From assembly GCF_017912555.1 (NCBI RefSeq), contig NZ_JAERSD010000014.1, forward strand, positions 53,748 to 117,747: a stretch of 64,000 nt of DNA, read 5' to 3'. Within the stretch, counting starts at the first letter, position 1; each line of letters opens with the position of its first letter. The notes under the pieces are model-generated. The model was not told the DNA's origin. It did no database searches and saw only the letters and a list, made by a program, of their open reading frames with translations. Both the position numbers and the translations under genes were made by a program. Of the stretch, positions 51,775 through 61,685 are shown piece after piece. Source of the DNA: Bacillus sp. REN3. Its GTDB lineage: Bacteria > Bacillota > Bacilli > Bacillales > Cytobacillaceae.

Positions 51775-52571
51775 CCACTCAGCTTCTTTCTTAAAAGATT
51801 GCTCCACCCGTCAATGGCCAATACGAGCATAAGCAAGAAGAACATGAACGTCCACATCTCATTGTATTGCAGGTCATCAAGTGAAAGTTGGATTTGGTAA
51901 CCGAGGCCGCCAATCCCTACAAAGCTCATAATGGCTGAGGATCTGACTGCACACTCGAACCGATACATAGCATAACTGATGATATGCGGGCCAGCCATCG
52001 GCAAATAGCCATACCACAAAGTCTGGAGTTTCGATGCACCAGAAGCTTCAAGTGCCTGGATTGGCTCGTCAGGGACATCGTTCAGCATATCGGCGAAAAT
52101 CCTTCCCAGGATACCGCCATATGGGATGGCAATAGCAAAAATGGCCGCAAAAGGAGAAAGGCCAATCGCAGCAACGAACAGCCATGCCCAAACTAGCTCA
52201 TGGATCGCTCTCATTAAGCCTAGCAGCCCACGAAAGCTTGCTTTTATATATCCTTTTGACCGCTTATGTTTGGAGAGAATGCCCGAGGCAGGGACTCCGA
52301 AGATAAAAGCAATAAATGCGGCCAGGCTCATGCCTGATACAGCATATGATAAAGTTTTCCAGCTAGATTCAAGGGCGAGGAGCAATATGCCTCTTGATAA
52401 ATCAGGTTTAAAAAACGCCTCAAATATCTGGGCAGCTGTTTTGGTGCCTCCGCCATGGAGCAAATCAGGATTCCAGCTAATCGAAGTTAAACTCCAAAGA
52501 AAAAACAAGACAAGAAGCAGTGTCAATACTTTACGTTTATGAAGGTCAATATCCAACCAGGTCTTTCCCAT
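51771..52571 (-). CDS. phnE: phosphonate-type ABC transporter permease (first)
   Basis: A permease of 266 residues from ATG 52571; GTG 52574 is an in-frame alternative. The PhnE signature EASGASKLQTLWYGYLPMAG and RFECAVRSSAIMSFVGIGGLG are present, with about six membrane segments. It overlaps the stop of the ATPase gene and the start of the second permease, so the operon is translationally coupled. Confidence 0.9.
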   Translation of the reverse strand: MGKTWLDIDLHKRKVLTLLLVLFFLWSLTSISWNPDLLHGGGTKTAAQIFEAFFKPDLSRGILLLALESSWKTLSYAVSGMSLAAFIAFIFGVPASGILSKHKRSKGYIKASFRGLLGLMRAIHELVWAWLFVAAIGLSPFAAIFAIAIPYGGILGRIFADMLNDVPDEPIQALEASGASKLQTLWYGYLPMAGPHIISYAMYRFECAVRSSAIMSFVGIGGLGYQIQLSLDDLQYNEMWTFMFFLLMLVLAIDGWSNLLRKKLSG

Positions 52572-53326
52572 CACCCCTGCTCCTTTAACTGGTAGAGGGC
52601 GGTTATTTGTGAGTCTGTCAACCGATCGGACGGAACATCAAAAAAGAGACCGCCATCCTTCAGGGCAATCAACCTTGTAAAATACTTCCTTGCATACTCA
52701 ACAGAATGCAAGCTTGCAATCAAAGTTTGCTTTTCTTCATTCGCAATCTTAGTCAACAAATCCAATACATCTTCCGCCCTAGCAGGATCCAGGGAAGCGA
52801 CCGGTTCATCTGCAAGGATGATTTCAGGATTCTGCACAAGCAGTCGCGCAAGTGCAACCCGCTGTTGCTCACCGCCTGAGAGAGTCGAGGTGTGGTCATA
52901 AAGCTTTTCGCTAAGGCCAACTCGTTCAAGGGCTTCAATCGCAGTTTGCCTATCCTGTGGAATGGCAAGCGATAAAAGGGATTTCAACAATCCCCAGTCA
53001 GCAAGCTTGCCAACAAGGACATTGTGGATGACAGGGAGTTGGCCGACAAGATCGAACTGCTGGCGGATGATCCCGATTTTTTTTGCTCTCTTCTTTTGGT
53101 TTGATAGGGAAGACAATGGCTCGCCATCCAACAGGATCGCGCCCTCATCAGGCGAAATGATCGAGGCCATCAGGTTCAGCAATGTGGTTTTCCCTGCTCC
53201 GCTTGGTCCGATCAACGCAATATGCTCTCCTTTTCGGATCCGAAAAGAAAGGGAAGATAAAGCTATCTTCCGCTCAAATGTTTTTGATATCCGATTGAAA
53301 CTGATTACTTCTTGCCGTGAAGGCAT
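52571..53326 (-). CDS. phnC: phosphonate-type ABC transporter ATP-binding protein
   Basis: An ATPase of 251 residues. Walker A is GPSGAGKTT (near residue 40), the signature is LSGGEQQRV, Walker B is IILADEPVASLDP, and the switch His is in SLHSVEYA. It matches PhnC in length and motifs. Substrates of PhnCDE importers include phosphonates, phosphite and related compounds; no C-P lyase genes are in the window. It starts 10 bases after the binding-protein gene. Confidence 0.9.
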   Translation of the reverse strand: MPSRQEVISFNRISKTFERKIALSSLSFRIRKGEHIALIGPSGAGKTTLLNLMASIISPDEGAILLDGEPLSSLSNQKKRAKKIGIIRQQFDLVGQLPVIHNVLVGKLADWGLLKSLLSLAIPQDRQTAIEALERVGLSEKLYDHTSTLSGGEQQRVALARLLVQNPEIILADEPVASLDPARAEDVLDLLTKIANEEKQTLIASLHSVEYARKYFTRLIALKDGGLFFDVPSDRLTDSQITALYQLKEQG

Positions 53327-53336
53327 TTTATATCAC

Positions 53337-54200
53337 CTACTTGATAATCTGCAATTCCCTGGCAACCTTTTCGATTGCCTTATAGTTTTCATTCTTGGTT
53401 TCTATGAACTTATCTGTTTGGAATAGCTCCATGATTTCGTTGTCCTCGACAGTCATCGAGAGGATCGCTTTTTTCAGTTTCTCTTTTGTTTGATCTTCAA
53501 TATCGTTAACTGTCCAGTTGTAATCATAATACTCTGGAGTCGAATAAAAAACTTTGACTTTGGATTCATCGACCTTGCCGTCCTTAACGGCAGCTTCCCA
53601 GACAGAAATATTCAAGGCGCCGGTCTGAAAAGCGCCGGATTCCACCAGTTTATAGGTTTTATCATGGGATCCAGAATAATTAGGGCTTCCATCCAAATCT
53701 TTATCAGGGTTGATGCCAGATTCCACCATGAAATAACGCGGCATCAAATGTCCAGACGTAGAGCTTTCACTGCCAAAAGTGAATGATAAACCTTTCAGGT
53801 CCTTAAGACTATTAATCTCCAAATCTTTTTGGGCAATGAAGACGGACTTGAATTCCTTATCGACAGGACGCTGGGCAATCGCTTCGGCTTCAGGAACCCG
53901 ATGCCTTGCCTGGACGCCAGTAAGGCCTCCGAACCAGGCAAGCTGGATATCTCCGCGTTCAAAAGCGGTAACGAGCGCAGAATAATCAACTGAAGGAATA
54001 TATTCTACGGTAAGTCCGGTTTTCTCGCCAAGATCCTTTGCGAAGTCTTCCATGCTCCGATTTAAGTCTGCCGCATTCTGATCAGGAATGGCACCGATTT
54101 TTATAGTCTCTTGTTTCTCTTTATCTTCCGCTTTTTCACCCGAACAAGCAGCAAGTGTAAAAACCAGGAATAAAAAGAGCAAAGCCATCATTTTCTTCAT
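53337..54200 (-). CDS. phnD: phosphonate-type substrate-binding lipoprotein
   Basis: An extracellular binding protein, 287 residues from ATG 54200 (ribosome binding site GAAGGTGATATACAA). The signal peptide has the lipobox LAAC. PhnD-type features are KIGAIPDQN, FERGDIQLAWFGGLTGVQAR, LKGLSFTFGSESSTSGHLMP and LNISVWEAAVKDG. It is the first gene of a phnD-phnC-phnE-phnE operon. The ligand could be phosphonate, phosphite or another oxyanion. Confidence 0.9.
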   Translation of the reverse strand: MKKMMALLFLFLVFTLAACSGEKAEDKEKQETIKIGAIPDQNAADLNRSMEDFAKDLGEKTGLTVEYIPSVDYSALVTAFERGDIQLAWFGGLTGVQARHRVPEAEAIAQRPVDKEFKSVFIAQKDLEINSLKDLKGLSFTFGSESSTSGHLMPRYFMVESGINPDKDLDGSPNYSGSHDKTYKLVESGAFQTGALNISVWEAAVKDGKVDESKVKVFYSTPEYYDYNWTVNDIEDQTKEKLKKAILSMTVEDNEIMELFQTDKFIETKNENYKAIEKVARELQIIK

Positions 54201-54429
54201 TTGTATATCACCTTCATAAAAAAATTTTATACACTTTATAAAATTTATCAATATAATGAAAATTTCTCAATACCTTTCACTCATAAAATATATAAAGGAC
54301 AAATCGAAGGACGGGGCTCGTCTCTTTGCTATCTGGGGAAAGAAACTTAGATTGCCCATCGAACTTTTCAACTGACGAAAAGCCTAAGTCACTGAACATC
54401 CGCCTATCTTTGCTTCTTTGTATCCTAAA
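54201..54429. other. upstream region of phnD
   Basis: AT-rich sequence that must carry the promoter of the importer operon. No Pho-box repeat was recognised by eye, and no gene is seen. Confidence 0.4.
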
Positions 54430-54482
54430 TTCAAAAAAGCCGGGTTCCTTCCAAACATATGGAAGGAACCCGGCTTTTTGAA
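54430..54482 (-). terminator. terminator downstream of the ABC-F gene
   Basis: A long perfect stem of about 20 bp: AAAAAGCCGGGTTCCTTCC with its complement, loop AAACATAT, and T-runs on both strands. Confidence 0.9.
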
Positions 54483-54582
54483 TTATCCTTTTTAAAATAT
54501 TTTTGTCCCAACTGTTGAAACAATCTCTTTTTATTGACAGATGTGATATGAGAAGTTTTGAAAATTGGCTTCGAAAGAAACT

Positions 54583-56136
54583 TTATTCATTTCTTCCGGC
54601 CCATTCTTCCACATTCCAAACCTTTGTCACCCAGTCCTCATAAAATTCCGGCTCGTGGCTGACAAGGACAATCGTTCCTCTATAGGCTTTGAGAGCTTTT
54701 TTCAACTCAGCTTTCGCTGTTATGTCCAGGTGGTTTGTTGGTTCATCAAACAAAAGCCAATTGCTTTCATGCATGAGCAGTTTAGTCAGCCTGACTTTAG
54801 CCTGCTCTCCGCCACTCAGCTGTTTAAGGGGTCTGGATATATGCTCGTTTTTCAAGCCGCTGCGGGCAAGCGCTGCGCGCACCTGGTGTTGGTCAAGGCC
54901 TGGGAATTCATTCCACAAGTCCTCGATTGGCGTTATGCTTCCTGCCTTTATTTCCTGCTCAAAATAGGAAGGGAATAGGAAATCCCCGTGTTCAATTTTG
55001 CCGCTCAAAGGGGGAATCTTTCCAAGCATCGTTTTCAACAAGGTTGATTTTCCAACACCGTTGCAGCCTACAATTGCGATTTTTTCTCCTCGCTCAATCG
55101 TGATTGACATCTTAGGAAGCAAAGGGTGGGTGTACCCAATTTCAAACTCTGTTCCTTCGAAGACATAACGGCTGCTTGCGCGTGATTCCTTAAATTCGAA
55201 TGTGGGTTTTATAGCTGTTTCCGGCCGATCGATCCGTTCCATCCTCTCCAGCTGTTTTTGCCTGCTCTTTGCACGTCCAGTCGTGGAATATCGCGCTTTG
55301 TTCTTCGCAATGAATTCCTCTTGTTTCTTGATGAATTCCTGCTGTTTTTCATATGCGTTAATATGTTGGTTCTTATTGATTTCAGCTAATTCAAGGAATT
55401 TTTCATATGTGGCCGTATAGCGTGTCAACTTTGAAAATTCAAGCTGGAAAATCACATTGGAAACTTGATTCATGAATTCAGTATCATGAGAAATCAAGAT
55501 AAAGGCATAAGGGTATTCCTTTAGGTACCTCGCCAGCCACTGGATATGTTCGGTGTCAAGATAGTTGGTCGGCTCGTCAAGCAACAGGACTTTCGGTTTT
55601 TCCAGCAATAGCTTTGCTAATAATACTTTTGTCCGCTGGCCGCCGCTTAAAGCCGATACATCCCTGTCTAATCCAATCGCATCGAGGCCAAGGCCCCGCG
55701 CAGCTTCTTCGACTTCGATATCAAGCGAATAGAACCCACCTGCATCAAGTGCATCCTGGATTTCAGCCATCCTTTCAAGCAAAAGCTCCAATTCATCAGG
55801 TGTCGCTTCTGCCATCCTGACAGTTACTTCATTAAGTTCCGCTTCTTTTTCAAAAAGCGGGAGGAACGCATCCCGAAGCACATCTCGAATCGTTTTTCCC
55901 GGGCTCAGCACCGTATGCTGGTCCAGGTAACCATATTCCACTCCAGGCGTCCATTCCACTTTTCCTGAGTCATGGATCAATTGGCCAGTGATGATGTTCA
56001 TCAAGGTGGATTTTCCCACACCATTGGCGCCGACCAAACCTGCATGGTCCTCAGCCAAAAGCCTGAATGAAACATCCTTGAATAAGGTTCGGTCCCCAAA
56101 AGTATGGCTTAAATTTTCGACATTCAATAAACTCAT
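54583..56136 (-). CDS. ABC-F family ATPase (YfmM-like)
   Basis: A soluble protein with two ABC domains and no membrane part, 517 residues from ATG 56136. The first domain has GANGVGKST and LSGGQRTKV, the second GCNGVGKST and LSGGEQAKV; both have DEPTN. The linker between them (about residues 240-320) is charged and helical, as in ABC-F translation factors. It opens MSLLNVENLSHTFGDR, close to B. subtilis YfmM. It probably acts on the ribosome; the antibiotic-resistance subfamily cannot be excluded or supported from sequence alone. Confidence 0.9.
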   Translation of the reverse strand: MSLLNVENLSHTFGDRTLFKDVSFRLLAEDHAGLVGANGVGKSTLMNIITGQLIHDSGKVEWTPGVEYGYLDQHTVLSPGKTIRDVLRDAFLPLFEKEAELNEVTVRMAEATPDELELLLERMAEIQDALDAGGFYSLDIEVEEAARGLGLDAIGLDRDVSALSGGQRTKVLLAKLLLEKPKVLLLDEPTNYLDTEHIQWLARYLKEYPYAFILISHDTEFMNQVSNVIFQLEFSKLTRYTATYEKFLELAEINKNQHINAYEKQQEFIKKQEEFIAKNKARYSTTGRAKSRQKQLERMERIDRPETAIKPTFEFKESRASSRYVFEGTEFEIGYTHPLLPKMSITIERGEKIAIVGCNGVGKSTLLKTMLGKIPPLSGKIEHGDFLFPSYFEQEIKAGSITPIEDLWNEFPGLDQHQVRAALARSGLKNEHISRPLKQLSGGEQAKVRLTKLLMHESNWLLFDEPTNHLDITAKAELKKALKAYRGTIVLVSHEPEFYEDWVTKVWNVEEWAGRNE

Positions 56137-56499
56137 ATTTGTATCCTCACTTCTATCTATTTTCATCGCCATGTTTTAACAATCACATTCCTTAATGATA
56201 CTAAAATCCGCTATCCTCGACTAGCCTTTTATTGACAGAACTAACGATTTGAAAAATATGGAATGTGGCTTGATTCCCGATTCCCATTATCCCTGATGTT
56301 CCAGTATATGCCTTTCAGCGCATCATTGAAGGTTCTGGGGGATATTGTAAAATACTTTCCGTTTTTACCACTCCAAATGCGGAAAGCGGATGATTTCTGT
56401 ATATTCCGATGATTCGATTGCGTGATTATTTTTATGGAATAAGGGAAACACAAAGTGAGAAGGAGATTCTGATTCAAATCGACTAAGGAGGTATTTCCT
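56137..56499. other. divergent intergenic region
   Basis: No supported gene. It contains the promoters of the ABC-F gene and of the oxidoreductase. The reverse-strand ORFs in this stretch have no start signals. Confidence 0.4.
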
Positions 56500-57444
56500 T
56501 TGAAAGCTATCGTTATCGAACAATATGGCGGGAAAGATGTCCTGCAGGAAAAAGAAGTTGAAACACCGAAAGTAAGCGATAACCAGGTTTTGATTGAAAT
56601 GCATGCCACTTCGATTAATCCGATTGACTGGAAGGTCCGTGAGGGATACTTAAAGGACATGCTTCCATTTGAATTTCCTATCATTCTTGGCTGGGACGCA
56701 GCCGGGACGGTCAAAGAGACAGGGGCGAATGCGAATAAATTCAGGATTGGCGAAAGGGTATTTGTCCGTCCGGAAACAACCAGATTCGGCTGCTATGCGG
56801 AATATATCGTAACTGAGGAAGACCTTGTTGCGAGAATACCAGATAACATTAGTTTTGAGGAAGCGGCTTCGATTCCTCTTGCTGGAATGACAGCCTGGCA
56901 AAGCCTGTTCGATGCTGCCCGTCTTGAGAAGGGCGAGAAAGTTTTAATCCATGCAGGGGCCGGTGGTGTTGGCAGCCTCGCAATCCAGATTGCAAAACAA
57001 AAAGGGGCATATGTGGCAACAACAGCAAGCAGCCAGAATCATAGCATGCTGAAAGAACTTGGTGCGGATGAATGCATTGACTATAGAACATTAAACTTTG
57101 AAGACATACTCTCGGATTACGATGTGGTCTTCGACACAATGGGCGGCGAAATCCAAAGCAAAAGTTTCAAGGTCCTGAAAAAAGGAGGACGGCTTGTCTC
57201 GATTGTCCAGCCGCCAAACGAGGAAGAAGCTTCAAGCTATGGAGCCAAAGCTTTTTTTGTCTGGTTGAAACCAAACGGTGAACAACTTGGTCAGCTTGCA
57301 GCAATGATGAAAAATGGCGAATTGAAACCGCTTGTCGGACATTTATTCGATTTTTCAGAGACGGGACTTCAGGAAGCCCATGGGTTAAGCGAGTCCCACC
57401 ATGCCAAAGGAAAGATTGTGATCAAAATAAGGGGGCAAAATTGA
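56500..57444 (+). CDS. NADP-dependent quinone-type oxidoreductase (MDR superfamily)
   Basis: A medium-chain dehydrogenase/reductase without the zinc ligands of alcohol dehydrogenases, 314 residues. The N-terminal GroES-like half has ATSINPIDWKVREG, and the nucleotide-binding motif is HAGAGGVGSLAIQIAK (near residue 150). It resembles quinone oxidoreductases that use NADPH. The start is TTG 56500, eight bases after TAAGGAGGT. It is a single gene. Confidence 0.9.
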   Translation: MKAIVIEQYGGKDVLQEKEVETPKVSDNQVLIEMHATSINPIDWKVREGYLKDMLPFEFPIILGWDAAGTVKETGANANKFRIGERVFVRPETTRFGCYAEYIVTEEDLVARIPDNISFEEAASIPLAGMTAWQSLFDAARLEKGEKVLIHAGAGGVGSLAIQIAKQKGAYVATTASSQNHSMLKELGADECIDYRTLNFEDILSDYDVVFDTMGGEIQSKSFKVLKKGGRLVSIVQPPNEEEASSYGAKAFFVWLKPNGEQLGQLAAMMKNGELKPLVGHLFDFSETGLQEAHGLSESHHAKGKIVIKIRGQN

Positions 57445-57689
57445 ATCCCGCAGTCATTTAGGCTGTTTTTTCTATGGCCCATTGCATAAGAAAGCGGTTG
57501 CACGCCGCATCAGTTGAAACCAAAAGTGGCTCCCATCCCAAAATAAGGTCGCTCTTGCCTGTCATCATTGGTTTATTTATTATCTATCTAGCTGAGAAGG
57601 TTTGTTTGACTAAATACCATGGTTTTTCAGTATAGAATTGACACCATCCTTCATTGTATATATAATCATCACAAAAATAGTGACGCTGA
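57445..57689. other. gap before the proS leader
   Basis: AT-rich sequence of about 245 bases with no gene. The promoter for the T-box-controlled proS transcript should lie near its right end. Confidence 0.4.
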
Positions 57690-57907
57690 TGAGGATCATT
57701 AAAATGGAAGAGGTCATTTCCAGAGAGGGGGCTATAGCTGTGAAGCTCCTATTGGCTGCCGTTTGAACCTGCCTCTGAGTCCCGGATCGGATTTATTGAA
57801 GATCACGGCGGATCAATTCCGTTATCATGGAGAGTTAAAGCAATCTGCTTTATGAAATAGGGTGGTACCGCCAGGCCTTGGCCCCTTTTGGGATCAGGGC
57901 CTTTTTG
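57690..57907 (+). promoter_or_regulatory. T-box leader controlling proS (proline)
   Basis: The T-box motif AGGGTGGTACCGCC is at 57859-57872, followed by the terminator stem at 57873-57907. In stem I, CAGAG (57721-57725) pairs with CTCTG at 57773-57777. The internal loop on the 3' side has GAACCT, with CCT (a proline codon) at 57768-57770, the likely specifier. Uncharged tRNA-Pro would bind and permit readthrough. Confidence 0.88.
57873..57907 (+). terminator. T-box terminator
   Basis: GGCC (57874-57877) with its extension pairs with the CAGGGCC region near 57896-57901, followed by five T residues. The antiterminator would use the AGGGTGGTACCGCC segment. Confidence 0.7.
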
Positions 57908-58061
57908 TGTCTTTAAGACACGAATTGCCTTAACAAGAGGGACGCCGATGAGCTTAACCCAGCCGTTCAAACACCTATGGCGGAGTATGGCTGTTATCCA
58001 TAAAGGATCGAATGAGAAGAGGAAGATGGTTTCTTTATTAAAAATTTGGCGAGGTGTAGAC

Positions 58062-59492
58062 ATGACAAAAGATTATGTAAAAGAAATTACATCAATGGAG
58101 GAGGATTTTGCCCAGTGGTATACCGACGTAGTTACAAAAGCGGAATTGATTGACTACTCGAGTGTTAAAGGGTCGATGATCATTCGCCCATATGGATACT
58201 CCTTATGGGAAAATATCAAAAATGAACTGGATTCCCGCATTAAAGAGACTGGGCACGAAAACGTTTATATGCCGCTTTTCATTCCGGAGAGTTTGCTGCA
58301 AAAAGAAAAGGACCATGTCGAAGGATTCGCTCCCGAGGTAGCATGGGTTACGCACGGCGGCTCCGAAGAGCTAGCTGAACGGCTTGTTGTCAGGCCGACA
58401 TCAGAAGTTCTATTCTGCGAACACTATAAAGATATCATCCATTCATATCGGGATCTTCCAAAGCTATATAATCAATGGGCGAATGTTGTCCGCTGGGAAA
58501 AAACGACCAGGCCGTTCCTTAGAACGCTTGAATTTCTGTGGCAGGAAGGACATACATGCCATGCAACCGATGAAGAGGCACTTGACGAAACCGTCAGGAT
58601 GCTAAAGGTCTATGCGGATGTATGCGAAAATATATTGGCAATTCCTGTTATTCAAGGACAAAAAACTGATAAGGAAAAATTTGCTGGAGCCAAGCTAACC
58701 TATACGATTGAAAGCTTGATGCATGACGGCAAAGCACTGCAAACAGGGACTTCCCACCATCTTGGAGATGGGTTTGCCAAAGCGTTTGGGATCCAGTTCA
58801 CCGACAAGGAGGGGGACTTGCAGTATGTTCAGCAAACATCGTGGGGATTTACAACAAGGGTGATTGGAGCCATGATAATGGTCCATGGAGATAACCGCGG
58901 ACTTGTCATTCCTCCAAAGGCTGCTCCAACACAGGTAATGATCGTGCCAATAGCCCACCATAAGGAAGGGGTTCTGGATTTTGCATATGGGTTGAAGGAA
59001 AAGCTCTCCACAATCGCAAGAACTGATATAGATGCCAGCGACAAAAAGCCTGGTTGGAAGTTCAATGAATACGAAATGAAGGGAATCCCGGTCCGCCTTG
59101 AAATCGGTCCTAAAGATATTCAAAAAGGCCATGTAGTATTGGTGCGCCGGGATACCGGAGAAAAACTCTTTGTTCCGCTCGCTGAATTGGATTCCCATCT
59201 ACCAAAGCTGCTGGAAGATATTCAACAAAATCTTTATGATTCAGCGAAAAGGCATCGGGAAGAAAAAACGAATATCGCTGCAAACCTTGAAGAGTTCAAA
59301 TCAATCCTTGAACAAGAAACGGGGTTCATCAAAGCAATGTGGTGCGGGGATCGTGTATGCGAAGATCAAATCAAGGAGGAGAGCGGCGCTACTTCACGCT
59401 GCATACCATTTGATCAGGAAGAAGTGTCAGAACGCTGCGTCTGCTGTGGAAAGGCAGCAAAACATATGGTAATCTGGGCGAAAGCCTACTAA
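58062..59492 (+). CDS. proS: prolyl-tRNA synthetase, short type without editing insertion
   Basis: It charges tRNA-Pro. From ATG 58062 the protein has 476 residues. Class II motifs are visible: RPYGYSLWE region (motif 1), [20 protein letters not shown] (motif 2) and the C-terminal anticodon domain. The end has a Cys-rich zinc-type extension (WCGDRVC, RCIPF, CVCCGKA). Size, lack of the INS editing domain and this extension mark the archaeal/eukaryote-like ProS type found in some Bacillus. GAGGTGTAGAC precedes the ATG; earlier in-frame codons from 57888 belong to the T-box region. Confidence 0.93.
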   Translation: MTKDYVKEITSMEEDFAQWYTDVVTKAELIDYSSVKGSMIIRPYGYSLWENIKNELDSRIKETGHENVYMPLFIPESLLQKEKDHVEGFAPEVAWVTHGGSEELAERLVVRPTSEVLFCEHYKDIIHSYRDLPKLYNQWANVVRWEKTTRPFLRTLEFLWQEGHTCHATDEEALDETVRMLKVYADVCENILAIPVIQGQKTDKEKFAGAKLTYTIESLMHDGKALQTGTSHHLGDGFAKAFGIQFTDKEGDLQYVQQTSWGFTTRVIGAMIMVHGDNRGLVIPPKAAPTQVMIVPIAHHKEGVLDFAYGLKEKLSTIARTDIDASDKKPGWKFNEYEMKGIPVRLEIGPKDIQKGHVVLVRRDTGEKLFVPLAELDSHLPKLLEDIQQNLYDSAKRHREEKTNIAANLEEFKSILEQETGFIKAMWCGDRVCEDQIKEESGATSRCIPFDQEEVSERCVCCGKAAKHMVIWAKAY

Positions 59493-59735
59493 CGGAAAAG
59501 ATTATGAAAGTTTACTGCCGGAATTTTACTGACGTTGGTAATGGGAGGGAGGACCCAGACAACTAAAATCGGCTCCTGACCTGCCGTTTAGAAGATTTTA
59601 TAGAAAAATGATTGAATTGACACATTTAAAATGTAAAATTATTACTATGTTTGCTATAATTGTATTGGGCTAGAATTGATACCTAGACTATACCTCCATA
59701 TCCCATAATCCATGTTTGAATAGGGAGGTTATAAG

Positions 59736-60020
59736 ATGAAAGCAACTGGTATTATCCGCAAAACAGATCAGCTTGGCAGGATTGTCATCCCAATGGAACT
59801 CCGAAAGAAACTGGGAATTGGTGAAAATGATCCGCTGGAGATTTTTGTTGAGGAGGATAAGATCATCCTACAGAAATACCAGCCTGATCAAACCTGTATT
59901 ATCACCGGAACAATCAGCAGCGAAAATATAGCCCTGGCAAACGGCAAGATCGTTTTAAGCCGGGAGGGAGCAGAGCAGCTGATCAAGGAATTGGACAGCT
60001 ATCTTGGTACAACTGAATGA
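59736..60020 (+). CDS. AbrB/Abh-family transition-state regulator
   Basis: A DNA-binding protein of 94 residues. The N-terminal swapped-hairpin domain is intact: ATGIIRKTDQLGRIVIPMEL (residues 3-22), then LGIGENDPLEIF and KIILQKY. The C-terminal part has the CIITG segment with a Cys at the AbrB position, and the dimerisation region GKIVLSREGAEQLIKEL. AbrB and its paralogue Abh repress post-exponential functions in Bacillus. The choice between the two cannot be made safely. AGGGAGGTTATAAG precedes ATG 59736. Confidence 0.9.
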   Translation: MKATGIIRKTDQLGRIVIPMELRKKLGIGENDPLEIFVEEDKIILQKYQPDQTCIITGTISSENIALANGKIVLSREGAEQLIKELDSYLGTTE

Positions 60021-60033
60021 ATAATCAATGCAG

Positions 60034-60066
60034 AAAGCAGTCCACCAATGGACTGCTCTTTTTTTA
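60034..60066. terminator. terminator between abrB-like and arcA
   Basis: AGCAGTCCA and TGGACTGCT form a perfect stem around CCAA with a T-run. It serves the forward gene and perhaps the convergent one. Confidence 0.85.
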
Positions 60067-61296
60067 TATGTCATTTCGATAGATAGGCATACTCATGCAT
60101 CGTGGACCGCCCCTGCCTCTTGATAGTTCAGAACTTGGTATTTCAATCACTTCTATGCCGTTTTTCCTTAATAGATCGTTTGAGACATAGTTGCGGTCAT
60201 AGGTGACAACTACACCTGGTGCGATTGCCAGCGTGTTGGAACCATCATTCCATTGTTCACGGGGTGCGGCGATTTCATGGCCGCCTCCGCAAGGAATCAA
60301 AACCAGTTCCTGAAGTTTCAATACTTCTTTAAGGGTATCCGTTAAATTGGACCTTTCCGAAATGGCCAATCGATCAGGGTCCCCGCTTTTTTCTAAAATG
60401 TAAATTTTCATCCTGCCATTTGGCCCTTCAATTCCATGGTGGATAGTAAACTTATCATGATCAACCATGGTAAAAACCGTGTCCAAGTGCATATAGGCCC
60501 TAAGCTTAGGAATTTCTACTGCCACGACTTTCCTGATTGTAGAATTTCGGGAAAAGATTTTTCTTGCCAATTTTTCAACTGCCAGTGCCGAAGTCCTGGC
60601 GCTGACACCAATCGCAATCACTTCAGGGCTCAATACTAATTCATCGCCGCCCTCGATCGGGTAAGATTCATCCCGATCATACCAATGGGGGATATCCTGT
60701 TCCGAAAATCCCGGATGATGCTTAATAATAAAGTCCATGAACAAAGATTCCCTTTTCCGGGCTCCTTCACACATTTTATTCAAGGAGATTCCGTTTCCAA
60801 TCACCGCTGCAGGATCGCGAGTGAAATAAAGGTTCGGCATAGGATCCAAAAAAAATGGATAGTAATCCTCCATGAGTTCGTGCAAGTGAACCTTTTTCTC
60901 CTGTTCGATTTCAGATTTCAACACACCCGCCATCACTTTCTTTACCATTTCCTCGACCGAAAATCCATTAAGGTACTCTTCGACGATTGCTCTGGATCCG
61001 TTCAAGTTCCTTCTGCTTTCTTTAAGTAATTGGCCTATAAACTCAGTGCGCAGTTCATATGAATGCAAGGCCTCAGCAACCAGGTTTTCAAGATATAGTA
61101 CTTCCACACCTCGTTGTCGCAACACTTCCGCGAAACTGTCATGTTCCCTTTGTATTGCAGGCAAATAAGGGATGTCATCAAATAGAAGCCGCTCCAAGTA
61201 TTTCGGCGTCAAATTTTCTACTTCTTTCCCCGGCCTGTGGAGAATGACCGTTTTTAACTCCCCAATTTCGGAATTGACTTGGATCGGATATTTCAT
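60064..61296 (-). CDS. arcA: arginine deiminase
   Basis: It hydrolyses L-arginine to citrulline and ammonia, the first step of the ADI pathway. The protein has 410 residues from ATG 61296, which has AGGAGGC upstream. Conserved blocks are [25 protein letters not shown], the His in [13 protein letters not shown], and the catalytic Cys near the C terminus in [11 protein letters not shown]. The ORF extends 12 codons upstream without family similarity. No arcB, arcC or arcD is adjacent. Confidence 0.93.
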   Translation of the reverse strand: MKYPIQVNSEIGELKTVILHRPGKEVENLTPKYLERLLFDDIPYLPAIQREHDSFAEVLRQRGVEVLYLENLVAEALHSYELRTEFIGQLLKESRRNLNGSRAIVEEYLNGFSVEEMVKKVMAGVLKSEIEQEKKVHLHELMEDYYPFFLDPMPNLYFTRDPAAVIGNGISLNKMCEGARKRESLFMDFIIKHHPGFSEQDIPHWYDRDESYPIEGGDELVLSPEVIAIGVSARTSALAVEKLARKIFSRNSTIRKVVAVEIPKLRAYMHLDTVFTMVDHDKFTIHHGIEGPNGRMKIYILEKSGDPDRLAISERSNLTDTLKEVLKLQELVLIPCGGGHEIAAPREQWNDGSNTLAIAPGVVVTYDRNYVSNDLLRKNGIEVIEIPSSELSRGRGGPRCMSMPIYRNDI

Positions 61297-61685
61297 TGTC
61301 TCGTGCCTCCTGATTCTATTTCCTCTATTCAAAAAAGGAAGGGAGGTTATTTCCCAGCCAGCTCAATCCTTCAACACTGTTCCATTCCCTTCCCACACCA
61401 GAATCCCTTCTATGCAGACTCCGTCATAATTCTATACCCTAATAAAAGGGGATAAACCTGAAAATTAAAAGTCAGAAAGGCTGCTAATATTTTTCCTGAA
61501 AGGGGACTCTAAAAAAGACCGGGTTAGTTGTCCTTCATAGGTGTACAACTGAAACAAATATGTTAAAGTATATTTTGAGAAACCATATAAGGCACTAAGG
61601 GATAGGCAGATAACCAACTGTCCTCCCCATACGAACAGTTGTATTCAAGATAATGACATGCCAAAAGGCAGAAAGGGGATTTCCA
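61297..61685. other. divergent intergenic region with two inverted repeats
   Basis: No gene. Two short perfect inverted repeats are present: AGTTGT/ACAACT at 61526-61550 and CAACTGT/ACAGTTG at 61615-61641. They lie upstream of kbl and could be regulatory sites. Confidence 0.4.

Noticed and set aside
57888..58061. N-terminal extension of ProS by 58 residues
   Set aside because: These codons overlap the T-box terminator and leader, and the family starts at MTKDYVKEI.
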